Assembly: GCA_013397115.1 (NCBI GenBank)
Contig: VWZW01004024.1
Coordinates: forward strand, 620,504-684,503
From: Edolisoma coerulescens
Taxonomy: Eukaryota > Chordata > Aves > Passeriformes > Campephagidae
Reading direction: 5' to 3'
DNA: 64,000 nucleotides
This document shows positions 13,101-28,100 of this stretch, one piece after another (position 1 is the first letter of the stretch; each line of letters begins with the position of its first letter). The translations under genes and the position numbers were made by a program. The notes under the pieces were generated by a model. The model was not told where the DNA came from, did no database searches, and saw only the letters and a program-made list of their open reading frames with translations.

Positions 13101-16100
13101 ATGGAAACCGAATGTTAAAAACAGTGATGTCAGGGAGCTCCAAAGAGAATAAAATCAGCTTTCAAAATTCCTCCTTTTAAGTTTCTGACCATGACTGCAG
13201 TGTTTGAGGGGGGTGGTGTTGGAGAATAGGCACATTCTGTTCACCTTCTCATTCTCCCTTGCAGTGCTTTTCCAGTAGCCTTACATTTAAAAGGACTGGA
13301 GGGCTCAGAGCTATGGCTGCATCTCCATGATTTTTAGTTTTCTGGTTTCACTGTTGCAGGAATTCCTTTGTAAAGAAAGGGTGCTTCCTGTGTTTAAAAA
13401 CCAAAACCCAACCAAACAAAAAAAAAAAACCACACCCCACAAAATAATAATAAAAAAGGTTTTAATAGCTCAAAATATAATTGCTGGAAGACTTGCAGTG
13501 CTTCAGGGAATTGTTTTGCTCTAAATGTCTTTAATTTGGTTTCTTTGTGCCTTTTGGCTGTGGTCCTCCATTTACAGCTTTTCTTCCACTCTGATGTTAT
13601 TCCATTAATCATTTACCCAGTGGCTGCTCTGCATATTTCCGTGGAAAACCTACAGACATATTCCTCATCTAGCAGTACTTAAATGAACTTTTTTTTTGTG
13701 CTGAGGTTATTTAAATTGTTCTAGATTATTGCAAATCTTCCTTTTCTATGATGGCTGCCAGAATGAAACTCCTGACAAAACTGATCATTGATGTAATTCT
13801 GGTGCAGTCGCTTCTTTGTAGTATTTGTATCTTGCTTTTTTCACTGAGAATGAGCAACAAGAACAAAGCTGCCAAACTACTTGAATGGATAAATTGTAGT
13901 TTTTCAGTAATGTGCTATTCAAGGGCTAATCCCATTTTCCAAAATTTAGATGAGTGATTGGGGAAAAATACCTGGGAATCTTAAGCCTCTTAATATAGGG
14001 TGGGAAATGTAGAATATATAGGAATATTCTGCCCTCCTGTCATCATCTAAAGGAAAAATCAGTTAGAATCTGAGAAATGTTAATTGATTTTTGCAGAAAG
14101 ATGTAAGAAGTTGATGTCTATTTCTGGCAGACATTCAGCATGTTCAGACAGTGGTGTGGAATGGAACTCTGATGTCAGGAAGTGGGATACATGTAGGGTT
14201 TTGACTTTGGGAATTACTCAAGTGTTTTCAAAGTGCATTGATGGTAAATGGGAATGAGGTGATTTAGCTGACGGCCTTTTGGCTTTTGAGAACTTAAAGG
14301 TAAATGGGATAATGTCAAAGGGATTCAGCTTTCACAGAGGTTAGTCTAATTTGCTGTTTGTTAAATTTATTTTCCCCCACCTCTTTGCAATCATGATTTC
14401 TGGGAATAGTGTTCTTAAGACTGCAGTATGATTTCTGGCAGTTACAAGATGTTTCTCTAAAGCTTGTAAGTAATTCACAACTGCTGGAGGCTGACATAAT
14501 AACTAGCCCAGAGTTTAGCTCTGGCAGATGCAGCGAAGGAGCTGTTTCCAAGATGCTGGTCAGATGTCATCATTGAAAGTCATGCCTTGTCTTTTTTTTT
14601 TAATGGATCATTTTATAAATCTCAGTGATGAGCTTGCTTTTTCCAGGGACACTCTTGTTTTTACTGTTACTTCTAGCTTTTCTTTTTAATCAAGAGTGGA
14701 GATGGGGGAAAAAAATTCAAGAAATAGCCTGAGGCTTTCTTTTCCAAACTGTATGAGGTGTAAGTGTGTTTGTTGGGTTTTGGTGGTTTGGGTGGTTTGT
14801 TTTGTCTTGTCTTTTCTCCCTCCCTAAGGCTACTGTAATACTGACAGAGACAGCAAATGGAATTTTGCTTGAGGCCCCTAAGTACTGAGAAAATCTATAG
14901 ATCCCACAGGTGATAGCTGCTCTGGGTATGGAAGTTGTGCAGGACACCAGGTTTTGGACAGGATCACTGAACAGGAGTGCCAGCATGGTGAGGAGTGGAA
15001 TTAGCAAGGCCTAGGAATTAGTGTTGGTCAGAGGTGGAACCGGAGAAATTGAGAATAATGAAATCTTGGATGTTCTAGGTACTTGGTGGCAATGTCAGAG
15101 AAGCCTCTGGCAGGGTCATCTGGCTTTTGTGTTACCCACCAGTCAAAAGGTGGAAAAGGCACAGGGTAGAGAGTGTTACCTGTAGAACACATATGATAGC
15201 AGTGAAGACATGGCTGGTTGAATATTAAGTCAGTTTAAAACCTCAAGTTCAGACTATAGGGCTTTCAGAAGTTTAACCTGAGCTACTAAGCCAGCTTATT
15301 CTGCCTTCTCTGCCATTTTATGGCCTCTGGTTGTAGACAGATCTACTTTGGCAAGTCTAGCAGGAGCAATTTAAGAAGTTACCATTTCCACAACCAAGGC
15401 ATTGTCATTAATTGTGTGTCATCTCCCTGTTCAGGGCTAAGTAAAACAGATTTTTAGAGCCTTAAACTACTCCAGCTTAGATCTCTGAGGAAAGTCTGTC
15501 TAGATCATGTGTTAACCACCATGATAGTTAAGAAATTATTTTCAGCTTTTCTCTCCTTTGTAGTTAGGTTAGAAGACAGTGCAGTGGGATGTGCTTCATG
15601 AGGATATTTCTTCCCACAAGAAGAAACATTCTGCTTAGGGATGTTATTCTTGTTCACAATACTTTGGTTTAAAAAAGCACTAATCATAGTGCATTATTTG
15701 TGACTATTCCCAAATTGATACCATCTGCAGATTTCATATGTTGATGAGTTTACTAGCGATAGCTGTGCCTTATCTTCCCAGTAGGACTGAGGAACTGAGT
15801 GTTATCCATGGGTCAGTGTTCCCTCAGTGGTAATCGCCAGCCCGCAAAGTCTGCTCTGTTTAGAAGATCCTTCTCTGAACAGCTGATTGCAGTGACCATA
15901 GGCTATGTCCCTTCACGCTGATGTTCCTGTATATGGAATATCACACCACTTGAGTGCAATTAGGCTGTAATCCAGATTGAAATTTCATGCCTACATGTTT
16001 TTCCATAGTGACTGGAACCTATATCCTGTTTTACTCATCTTTCTGGAGAAGCTACTCTCAGAGTTTAGTTGTGTACCATTTTTGTGGTTGTTCAACATTA

Positions 16101-19100
16101 TACATAAAATTTGACATGAAGTTGAAAATTAAATTCCTGCTGGAGCTCATGAAATTAAATAAATTTATTGGTTTTATCACAGCCTTTTTTAAAATATATT
16201 TCTTTAGTAACTAGTTGTCCTAGTAAATGCTCATCTAATGAAGATGCGCTGGGTGTTTGGCCAGTGTTAATAATTAATTATGAAAAATCCCCTGAAGATT
16301 GGCAGTAATTGGGTCTTCTTAATTAAACCAAATGAGGAGACTGATGATGGAACTGTTCTGTTCCAAGTAGGAGTTTTTTCTGAATGGTATTAAGTTCCAG
16401 ACCACGAAGAGAAGATTGTACTGCTGCATCACAAACCAGAATAATGCCCAATGCTTGCAAAATCCCTTCTTTGCTCAAAGAACGTGCAACTGAGTCGAGC
16501 ATTTAAGTCACTGGGCCCTGAACTTGCATCTTTTGCTGATGTTGGATTCCCCTGCCATTTCCTGTTACACCAGCTTTGTCTATAGCTCATCCTAAAACAC
16601 TCTGTGGTGATTTTTAACAGGAATATGATGAGGAATGGGCTAAAAAAATCCAGACGGAGAAGTTTCGATGGCATAACTCACAGTGGCTGGAGATGGTGGA
16701 GAGTCGGCAGATGGATGACAGTGAGCAGTACCTGTATGGTGATGATCCCATTGAGCCCTACATCCATGAAGGGGATATTCTGGAAAGACCTGACCTCTAC
16801 TATAACGCAGGTAAGGCAGCACATGTCAGTATTTAGCACTGGGATTGCCACCTCTGCATTTGGAGTGGGAGCTTGAGCTGGGCCTGACTCAAACCAGCAG
16901 GACAATTCCCCTTTTGTGTCATTGGGAGCAGCACTGATGCCAGCCAGGGATGGGCTTGTCCTTGTTGGGATGTTAATGATGGATTAAGTACTGTATATCC
17001 ACGATTTTAGGAAATGTTACAGGTCTGCAGAAATATGAGTAGGCCTGTCTCAGAGAGCTGATGGACCATGACAATGGATTCAAGTAAAAGTGGCCCAGCC
17101 TTGTTCTTCCCACTTATTTCTTATGTCCATAGCTTGTTTGCTCTGTAAACAAAAACCTCCTCTCATCCCTGTTAAATTCACAGCTGTGGGATTTATGCTG
17201 AATTTTATTCTGCCTATTGTGTTAGTTGTGTAATGGGATTTTTATTGGAGATATTGATGAAAGACTTCAGTTGAGTCACATCAGACTTGTAGATTCCTTA
17301 GCAGAGGCCATCATTCCATGACTTTAAACTAATCTATCTGTATGATTTAGTCTCTCTAGGATTTAGGGAAGCAAGTGAATCTCTTCTGTAAATGATTATT
17401 TATCTAATCCAATGTTGCCAGCTGTTTCAGAGGGAGGTTCAAAAAAACTTTGCAGGAGACAATCATGAAATAATTTGCCCAGTGGATAAATGTCTTCATA
17501 ACTTTTTGTAACCAGGAGTTGGCTTACCCTCTGAAACTTGTGGGTTTAGATCCTTTTCAAACTTCTGGATAACTGAGTGCATGGATTTTTGCTTTTTTTT
17601 TTTTTAATTGCTGGGTTTGAGTCTGTGTTTTTCATTTTTCCACATAAGTGTCCAGTCCTCTGCCATGAAGCATGAGTCACAGAACTCTGTGACTCTGGAT
17701 GAATTTGCAGGAAGAGTAATTAGAAAAAAAAAACCACTAAACCCCATAATCTTCACTCATAGTTGCTGCAAGAAAATAATTGTGCAAGATCTCAGTAGCA
17801 TTTCAGATACTGTTCTCAAAGGATATCAGAACATAAGGCTTCTTTTTCTTCTATTTTTGATTGTGTATGTCAGCGATAGCAACTTGCCTCTTTAGTGTAA
17901 TATTTTTTTCCCTTTTGGATCCTGTAGCTTTATCTTGCTCTACTAAACCCACAGGGTTGGCAGTGGGAGCCAAGTGTTGTACCCTGTAAGGGCCTTTTCT
18001 TACATCATCTCCTTGGGGCTTCCTGAGGTAAAGGTATGCCTACTGTATTCTCCCTTTACAGGTCTTGATTGCTTATTTGATAGGGACAGTTCTCTTCCCG
18101 ACAGTGGGAGCTAGAGATGGAGTGACACCAATAACACTGAATTTCCTGGCTTTTAATCATTTATGTTACAGGCTTGATGTTATTTGAACAAAGGGATTTT
18201 TTTGTGTTGGAATTGATATTTGACCAGGAAGGAGAGGTAGAATTCCAGTGATATGTTCTGCAGATGTTTGAAATGTGCTTTTGTTTTTAAAGGTAGCCCT
18301 TTTTAAAGATGATTATATTCAAAATGCACATTCACTTCTCAGGTTCATTGCAACAAGTGTCAGTAATTGTGTGCTTCTGCAATTTCCTAGAATTCAACTT
18401 TTGAAATGTGGCATCTCAAAAGAGACATAATATTCCTTTGAAAAGGCTATAGGTTAATGTACCAATTGGAGCAGGGATTTGGGTTTCTGAAGGACAGATC
18501 ATTACTTAGTGAAAAAAACCCAAACCCACCAGAAATACAAATCTTTGTGCAGTCAGAAATGAAATACTTGTATTTCAGTTTGATAATTTTTGAAGTGACC
18601 TGCACTGATGGCTGACACTCAGTACAAGTCCCACCTTGACCATAACAGTTCTTGAGCTGACTGATGGCAAGATGAGTTCCTTATTTCATGACAGACCAAT
18701 CTCTCTCTTGTACAGTAATTTAAATCTACACGAAAAATGTGGTAGAGTCTCTGAAGTTGCCTTCCTGAGCTCAGTGTCTCTCTTGCTCTGAAAGTACATG
18801 ACCTAATTTATGTTGAAATGTACATAACAACAGATGTCCTTTAACTGTGTAATCACATTTTATGCAGCTGATGCTATCCATGTGCTTTCATTTTCCTATA
18901 AATTCATGTGAGCCATAACTCTGAGTGTTATGGTTTAACTGTTAACACTCTTGATTGAAGACACTTTAAGTAGTGGTAGCAGTAGCCTCAGAGTTAAAAT
19001 GTAGTGCTTGCTTTATTAGTATAAAGACAGATGTTATTTTTAAGTTTCTCTGCTCTCAAAGAAGTTTTAACCAAGCCTGACTATTTAAAATGCAGTCTCT

Positions 19101-22100
19101 TAAATGGATTGGTTTTGATCTGAAGTGCTGCAGGTATAAAAGTGATAGTGGTCCTTCTCATTTCAGTTCAGTGCAGCGTACAGACTAGGTGGTGAGATAG
19201 GAAAATTTGGCACAAGTGTTAATAAAAGCCATATCAACTTTCCTTTCACTTCTTTGGACATTTTCTATTTGTATGATGTCACAGGGCACTCGTGTCCTGC
19301 TGAACATGCTGAGAGACAGGAATATTGATCCCTGACAGATCACTTGCTTGTCAAGTCATACTCCTTCACATACTGTACACACATGTCTACAATTAGAACA
19401 TAGCCATATACAGCAATGTGATGCTGCTAAAATGTGGTCTGATCGTGGCTAGCATTTTTCATTTGCAATCTGCTGCCTTGGATTCAGTCACTTTCCCATG
19501 AGGTATTATTATCTTCTACATGAATCTCTGTAGCACCTCATCGAATGTCTGTTAGAAATCTAGATGTGTCAATTCTATTCCTTTTATCACTTGTCACTAT
19601 GTTATCTTCAAAAAACATCAGGTAAATTCATAAAGCACAGGGAGATTTGTTTGAATGCCAGAGTCATCATCTCTAAGCCCTTGTGTCTGTAAGTAACTTT
19701 CCACCGCTTCCTGCGCAGGCAGTTTTAGTAGTTTTGAAACCACAGAGGTTAAGCTGAGTGGCCTGTGACTCCCTGGGTCTTATCTCTGTTTCTTTAAAGT
19801 GGAATGGCATTTGTAACTTCCTAGTCATTAGGAATCTCTTTCTTCCCTCTCATAAACTCTGAATGTATCAGTCTGAACGTACCTGTTTCTGCCCTGGTTT
19901 TATGGGGGTGCTTTCTGCACTTCAAGTCTGGAATCGTTTTCATACAGTAATGGAGACAAACTGATGTAGGGTCTGTTTTAATGAAATAGGTTGTTTTATC
20001 TGATTAGAGACTAATACTAATTACCAAGTAAGAACTGTGCCCTTAATATTAAAAAGAAATGTGTTTTGTGAATGGGAACAGCAAAGAGTTAAGATGGGCT
20101 CTCATTCAGCTGGGGTCAGTTCAGTGACTTTACTTCAAAGACGCTCTCTGGATTTACACTGATGTAACAGAAGGAAGATGTTAGCTCCTGATTTTTTTTT
20201 CCTCATAAAGCAAGCAGAGAATGTGAAGCCTTTAAGGAATACTTCTGGCTTTACAAATGTCTGCGTCTTCACATGCCAGTGTTGTAATGTAAAGGAAGCA
20301 CAAAAAAACTGTAACCTGTGTTCTTGAGAGGATATCACGTAAAAAGCCTGCCCTTGTAGGAAAGAGCTCTGAGACATTAAAAGATGGGCAAGATAAAAGA
20401 AATAGGTTTGAAGTCACTTTCTTGTTTTTCTTAACAAGTTTGAAGAGATACAGCGGTGCAGGGTAGAGTCTGAACAATTAAGACCTTGGCTGCTTTTTTA
20501 TTTTTATGCTGCTGGCCCAGAACAATGTTTTACCTTTTTCATTACTTCTTCTCTGGGCTTACTTTGATGACGGGAAAGACAAGATTTGTCTTGAAAAACT
20601 TTTATAGGCTTAAGGAAGAAGGGTTAAGAGAATATTTCTTAGGTACAGCATTTTTCCAGGCAGTGGGCTGAAGCTCCTTGGAGTCTCAGTAAGAATTTTT
20701 GGTACTTGAAGTTGCTGGGTTTCAGTATTATTGTTGATTTTTGTTCCTCAGAGAAATATGGTAAGTTAAATTCCTAATGAATTGCTAAAAGAAACCAGGA
20801 CAGGTTGTTTTGCCCACTTGCCTTCAAGTCCTGCTCCTTTACAAGTCACTTGTATCTTGTTTTTCTAGATGGGCTGATAGCCCCCGATGGAGCGGTGAGT
20901 CCAGATATCTTCGGGGATTACCAGCTTCAGAATGGAGACCTGGCTGGGCAGCATCCCTTCTCTGGCAAGTATGTTGCTCTTAGTAAAGAATTCTTATCAT
21001 CCAACAACGGCTGTTCAAGTTTCTTTATAGGGCTTCATTTGTAGAGCTCCATAATTTTTGCCCTGTAGCAGTAGGAATGATTTACACTGCAAAAGCAGTT
21101 CTAGTCTGTGGTCTGAATCACATGTCTGTTTTAACATCCTAACATGTTGTAATACATCACAGCTTTCCAAAAGCTGTAGAATAGAACAATAACACAGAAC
21201 ACACCACTAACTACCTGTTATGACAACTACTCAAATACTCTTCAGACATTGGGAAATACCTGAAGAGAGGCTTGAGATGCTGATTACCCAGATGATGTTT
21301 GTTTCCAATATTTTTAAATTTAAAAGAAGTCTTTCAGCTGCCAAAGCTGTTTTTGTGGGTTTGGAGTTTTTTTGGTGTTTTTCCATTAACCTTAGTCTTC
21401 CCAAGGTGTTCTCAGTTAGATTCCTGAGGGCAGTTTGAAAATGGGCTATATGAGCAAAAGGTGTCAGCTTGGCTTCTGGGAGATGTTTCTCTGAATTTCC
21501 CCTCTGGTCAAAGACCTCTCCTTCTCAATGTTAGCAAGCTGTTCCAGTTTGAATTTCTGAGTAAACTTCTCCCATGAGCTCAAAATAGAAAAGACTCATT
21601 TCCAAGAATGAAATCTTCATAGATCCTGATGCTGTAATGTTTAGGAAGTGCCTTTTATAAAGCATAAATTCTGTGCACTCATGAGCAGGGAATAGTTCAA
21701 ACACTTGATAGTCAAAGTACAGCATTCACTTTAACAGGATCCCGCTCTCTGGATATGGCCAGCCCTGGGGCTGAAGCTGTTTCTTTCCAAAGGAAGAATG
21801 TTCTTTTCACCACTAACAACTTTAGTCACCATTTGTAAAATGTAAGTTATTCACAATACGTACAGCTGAAGCGAAAAAGATTTTCCTCCCTTACTTTGGC
21901 TTCTTGTAATTGTTCAAGGGTAGTGGACCATTACTTTTGTTGTTTTATTCTACCTGGGATGCACCAGAACACTGAGTAAGGGTTGGAATGGTGGTAAACA
22001 TTTTCAAGGACAAATTAAAATAACTAACATGCTCAGGGGAAAAAAAAGCAGGATTTGAGATGGATCCTCTAGGAAAAAGTAAGTATTTATAATCAGTAAG

Positions 22101-25100
22101 TATCAAGTACAGAGCAGTGTGAGTCTGTGTTTGGGAAGGGGATGCTGGTGCCTGTGCTGATCATTTCCAGTTGTGCAACCTTTGTTGCAGAGCTTGCAGG
22201 TGGGAGAGAAACTGAGGTAAGTGTGAGCTCTGTGCTGCTCTTGGGGTCTTAGTATGTGACTCACCATTTTTAACTTCAGAATAGATGCACAACCCATGAG
22301 GTGACAGATTTCTCTGTTAACCAGAACACTGGAGGGTAAGTGCTCCCAACAGTCTTCAAGCCCACCTGGAGGTGTGGGGAAAGGTATGTAGGGTAGAGCT
22401 TGCAGACTCCTTTGCTTCCAGTATACTTAGATAAACCCAGTCAAGGTACTCTTGTTTTGCCAGAAGGCTTTCAGCTGGGGAACAAAACCATCCTCAGTGT
22501 CCTTGGTTAAAAGTGAAGGCACATCACTCAGCCTCAAATTGCAGTCCCTCATCAGGGAGCTCCAATAGTAAGCTGCTTTTTAATCAGATTGTATTCTAAC
22601 TGACATGAGTAGCAAAATACATCTGGTGTATAACAAGTTAAATTAAGTATTTGTAGAATTTTCTTGCATGTTTCAAGGCATTCTGAAGGCTCACCTCAAG
22701 AAAGAAAACAGAAAAACTGCAGGTTGGGCCATTGATGATGGCCTCTGGAAATACTCGGATTTCTCACTAGAATTCTGTTTTCTAGGAAGACTTCTTTCAA
22801 TATGATTGCTCCATGAGTCCAGACACAATCTAATTGGAAACAGTGTGGAGTGCTGCTAATGTTCTGTCTTATTTGTAGCAGAGCAGGAGTGAATTGTTTG
22901 ATAAAATAGATACTGGCAGCTGAGCGGCGAATCCGACTTTTCATATGTGTGTCATTATGGGTTTGAACTGCTTGGCGCCGGCAGCCAGGATTTCCTGATG
23001 CTCAGACCTCATGTAAAATGCATTAGTGTTCCAAGGCATGAGCCATGGAATTGCCAGTCCCATGAGCCTGGAGCGTCAGACCCTCCCTTCTCCCAGTTTG
23101 AACTGGTGTTGGAAGGTAAAACCATACATGTTAGAGAGCCTAATTAAAAATAATAGCAGCAAGTCAAGGCGCTTTTTATGTGTTATATAGTGTACATTTC
23201 AGCCATACCAAAACATAATTCTAGGGTATTTTTATGCTTACAGTTTAAAGCTAACAAGAACCTTATGTCACGGACTTATTTTTAACCAGTTCCAGCTTTT
23301 AATAAATCAAGATTTTTATTATAAAAATGGTTCATTTTTCTATTATTAATATTTGAATATGTTTGCAGAAACTTTTTTAGCAAGAAAGCTGAGTTATGAT
23401 TTTCATAGACAATTAGCAAGTCAGTTAATAGTAACATGTTTTGGAAGTTCAAAGAGAGATGGCTAATAATGAGTAGATACATATTTTTGGTCTGTTCATT
23501 TGTTATACTTTTTTTATTTGTTATACATTTATTTGTTGTGCCTGTGTCTTCTGGTCTTTGCCTTTTATATTAGGCTTTTCAATTCTGTAATAAAAGCAGT
23601 TTTTGCTGAGCAGTGGGGTGAGTTCTGAAATCCCTTTGCCATTTAAGACCACCCTGTGAATTTTGAGGTGGGTAACAACCATGATGTGACTTCTTGCTAC
23701 TCAGCCTTGAATAATTTAATACTTTCTTCTCCTTTCTTCATTCCTATGACAAAGAATGAGGATATGTTACCTCTTTAATTTCTCTGAAGCTATTACTTGT
23801 CCTTGCAATGTGCTCAGAGTAGATCAGGACTTACCCTTGCCTCCAGGAGGACTGAACAAGTCAGCCAGAAAGTCCCAGGTTTTTAGTTCCTGCACATCAC
23901 TGAGAAGCTGAGTTCATGTTGAACTGGTGTTGGTGTCCAACTGAGCAGCCAGTGAGAACCATGGACTTCCTTGGCAGGAAGATGGTGTTCTAGCAGAGGT
24001 CCAGGGCACCCTCTGCCATTGCAATTCCACACTGATTCATTTGGGAAAATTCAGGGGAATTGGAGCAGCAACTGTATCCAAAGGTGCAATTGCTGAAGTG
24101 GTTGACTCTCCTGTAATCCAGCAGGGATGCCACAACCATGTGTCCCAGGAGACACTAGACCTACGTACCTAGAGCTGCTGCACAGTCTTAGGCAGGTAGG
24201 GAAGTTCTTTTTTGAAATCAAGCAGAACAGGAATTAAAAAAAGATCTCTGCACGCAGAGGCATCTGCACGCACTGGGTTACCACACTGGGGCTGTTTACC
24301 CCTGTCATTTTGAAGAGGGAAATATGAAGTGACAGCATTGGCAGTAAAAACATCTGTTGATCTGGGGAATTAGGTGGAGTGTCTTAGAGGCTTTTTTTTT
24401 CAAAGGCATTGCCTTCTCTTCATGGGGTTTCTTGGACTTTTCCTTTGAAACCTGCAGTATTGTTACTCTCAGGAGCTGAGAATGCCACCTCACGTGATCA
24501 GTTCCTGCATTATGAAGTACAGAACAACTTTGAAGGGAACTGTTAAAGTATCTAGCCCCGAATTCAATTTGTAGATTTGCTTGCATGCTTGCTGTTCTGG
24601 ACATGTCCACATCCTGATAATTGCTATTTCTGTTACTTGTCATCATGAAGGAGAAGCAGCACAGAAGTGAAGACCTGGAAAGCTGCCATTTTTCTCATAG
24701 TGCCACCCTGAGAAATGCTTTGTTTCTGGTGATCTAGCTTGTGTGTTTTGCAGCTTCAGTTTACAGCTCTTATCCCTGAACTATATTCTTAGTGGAGTTG
24801 TACTGTTACGTATGAGGCCTATAAATAGAATTAATTCAGAATGTAACATACACAGGAGCAGTGATAAAGTCCATAAACAGCATCTCTTGTTTTCTTCAAA
24901 GGTTTGGAGCAGAATGCAGACAGATTGTAAGGTATGTTTTCCATTCAGCAGAAAATACATGGCTGAGGAGGTTGTTTTGACAGCTTGTATCCAGGTTTTT
25001 TTCATTGGCTAGGAAAAGACTTCTGTGATTAGATTACCAGCTTTGAATCATCTTACTGTCTTTCAGAAGCAGATGGGCATTAGGCATAGATTTGAAATTT

Positions 25101-28100
25101 TCATCTGTCATTAAAATCTGAATTCAAGGTTTCTGGTTCTGATAAGTCTTAATATTGAGTGAAAGTTTTATGGTTGTGGCAAACAAAAATCCCTCACCTT
25201 GGGCTGATGTGATGACAGCTTAGTGTCTGAGCTGCAGGGGATAAAGACCAGCTGAAAGACATCTTCCAGAATCTATGGTCATTTATCAACTTCTAATCAC
25301 CTTCTGGAGACTAATTACTTTCTTAAGACACAAACATAATAGTGATGGCTAAATACCTTATAATAGAGATAGCCACAGTATTTTTCCTGCCCTTTGGGGA
25401 AAAGGCCACTTGTTAACCTTTCCCAGCTACAACTAGGCAATGATACAAACTCTGAGTGCAAAAGCCAATTTTTGGTTAATATCTTCAACAGAATTCCCAA
25501 ATCTTCTCAAGTCTGTAGCTTTGAAAAGATTAATGGTTAGGAATCCTGGAATGGCCACAACTTTTTTTTTTTCTCTGAGGGAGTTTTCTCCAGTGCAGGA
25601 TCCTTTAACCTTGTTATAAAATGTAGCAGAGCTGCCATTGCACAATTCTCATTTTCTCTGAGACAAGGCCTTTCTGTGTGTAGTGTTCCAGCATGTGCAC
25701 TCACAGCTCTTCCCAACAGAGATCTGACTGAGGCTTCTTCCCAGGAAGGAGTGAGGTTTGGCATGTCAAACACAACCAGTTTTATGGGGTGACTGTCTCT
25801 GTCCTTGGTGAACATCTTTCCTCTTGCCTGGATTTACAGCCTAAAACTATAGCTGCGTTTCTTGTTTTTGCCATGGTAGGTCATTGGGATATTTTGTGAG
25901 CTCAGTGTCTGGAGCCAGGCCCTTGCAGGCTTCTCTGTGCTGGCCCCAGGGAAGCTGTGGCTGGTGTTGGCAAATACCAGTATGCACAGCCAGGCTCTTG
26001 TGTCTGGGGTTGATGGAAACAATACCTGGCCATAGGTCCTGGTGGGAGCACAGGGAACACTCTTAGTGTGACCTGGCTTATCTCTAGCTGGGCTAACCAC
26101 GTGTAATGTCTGCATGTGCTAAAAGTCCACACTGAATGACAAGAATGGTCATATCCATAGACTTTTTTCACTTGGAAACCCTGATGAAAATCAGATGGGA
26201 GTTTTCATGGTGTAACAACCTAGAGCTGTAGCCTTTCATTCCTGTTGATTGCTGCATTGTTGTGTGAATTCCCAGTCACGAGTCACAGCTGAACAGCTCC
26301 CATCTGGGTCGGGTACAGGAACTGCAGCAGGTGCTTGCAAATGTACACTTTCTGAATGATTATCAAAATGCTTTTAAATGGTTGTACCTGTAACTTACAT
26401 CCTACATTGACATTTATAGCTCTATTCCATATAGATCCTCATCTTCAATTAGATTTGCTAAAGGAAAGGACCGAAGGAATTGGTGATCCTGGTGACCCTG
26501 CCAGGGACATCCATCTCATCCATCTTCTATTTTCAGTAAAGTTCAGCACAGTTTATTTAGAAGTTGGAACATTCCCTTCCCAGCCTTTCAGGAGGTAAGT
26601 GCCATCTTGCAGGCTGTCTCTGAAGTGAAAAACCACTCTGTTAGCAGACAGTAGCAGGGATCAGAGGTAGAACAAACTGTTTCATGCTCCTTCGACAAAA
26701 AACATTGTCATGTGAGGTCTGTGCTGAGAGTACCCGCATCTTTCCTCCTCATTTGAACAGAGGCAGTAATACTTCCCTGTCTTAGAGGTGGAGAGTGAGC
26801 ATGAAGTCCTTTAGTTAATGGAAAGAAAACCTAAAGGAGTATAAATTACTATTACAATACGATTCTACTTTGAACCATTTTACCATAGTGATGTTTCTTA
26901 CAGCTCTGTGCAGTACTTCTTTTCTAGAATTAAACATTATTTTAAAAACAAAACCCAACTTAGTTGCTTTTGCAATGTGTTCAGCAGAGTTTTACTCAGC
27001 TCTCTGTCACTATTTAATTTGCATTTCCCAGGAGAATTGAATTAGGTTTTATTAGTAAATTGGGCCTATAACCTTGCAGGCAGGTTTTATTAGTTTATCA
27101 CACATCAGTATTAGCAAATTGTAAATCCCACTGAAACGAATTTGAAAAGGCCTTAAAGAAAAGCCCAGAACCAATGAAGTTCCTGGACACAAATAAGGGA
27201 ATTTATTCTGGGTTTATGTTTTTTGGTTTTTTTTTTTTTATCCCACAAAAATGTTGTTAGTGACAGCAGAGTCACCTTTTTTATCATATGCTGTTGTCCT
27301 AACTGCCTACATGTTTAGTTTTATAGAAGTTAAAGTCAATATGGCCAGGAGGGTTTCACTAAATGTGTAATAAGGCTCTGTATGGCTTGAGATAAAGCAC
27401 ACTTCTCATCTGGGTGTACAGCCTACACTGACCATTCCTGGGGAGCAGGCAGAGAAGTTGTTTTGTTCTTCAGTGCCTACACAGGTGCTACATACCCCTG
27501 GAACTGAGCTCTTGCATCTAAAAGAATAAGGATAAGGAAGTGATAAGGAAGTGGGAACTGCTGCCTTTTGGAGGGTTTTGGTCACAGTCTGGGACAAGCT
27601 TGTTGGAAGACTTCACTTGATTGCTTCAGGTCCTGCCTGGATCATGGCCTAAATCAAAATTCAGGGTGTAGTTGTTCTCCTTCAGTACTGAAATGTGGCA
27701 GTGGTGCTTCCAGAAAAGGAAAGCTTTGTTGCTAAGAGCTTTTGAATGTGAGCTTGAATTTCTTCGTATCTTACAAATTATAGTAATTTGTTTCTGTACC
27801 AGTACTAAACTAGAGCTCTCTCTGTCCTTTTCTTGGTTTTTTTGGGTAGTGGTCATATTCCTGCTAGCTGTCACTTCATTATTTTTTTCATACTGTCTTT
27901 TCAAAGCCTTGTTTATATAAATACTGCAACCTGATCATATCAGGTTATAATCACCAATATTCACTAATTATCACTAATATGTATCTGACAAAATTCTGCT
28001 GTTACGCTGTGGACAGTTACTGGAGCATTTTTGAAGACCAGGGGTCTGATTATTCCAGAGGATGAAGATTTTGCCCTGTGGCCCATATTCATCAATGAGA

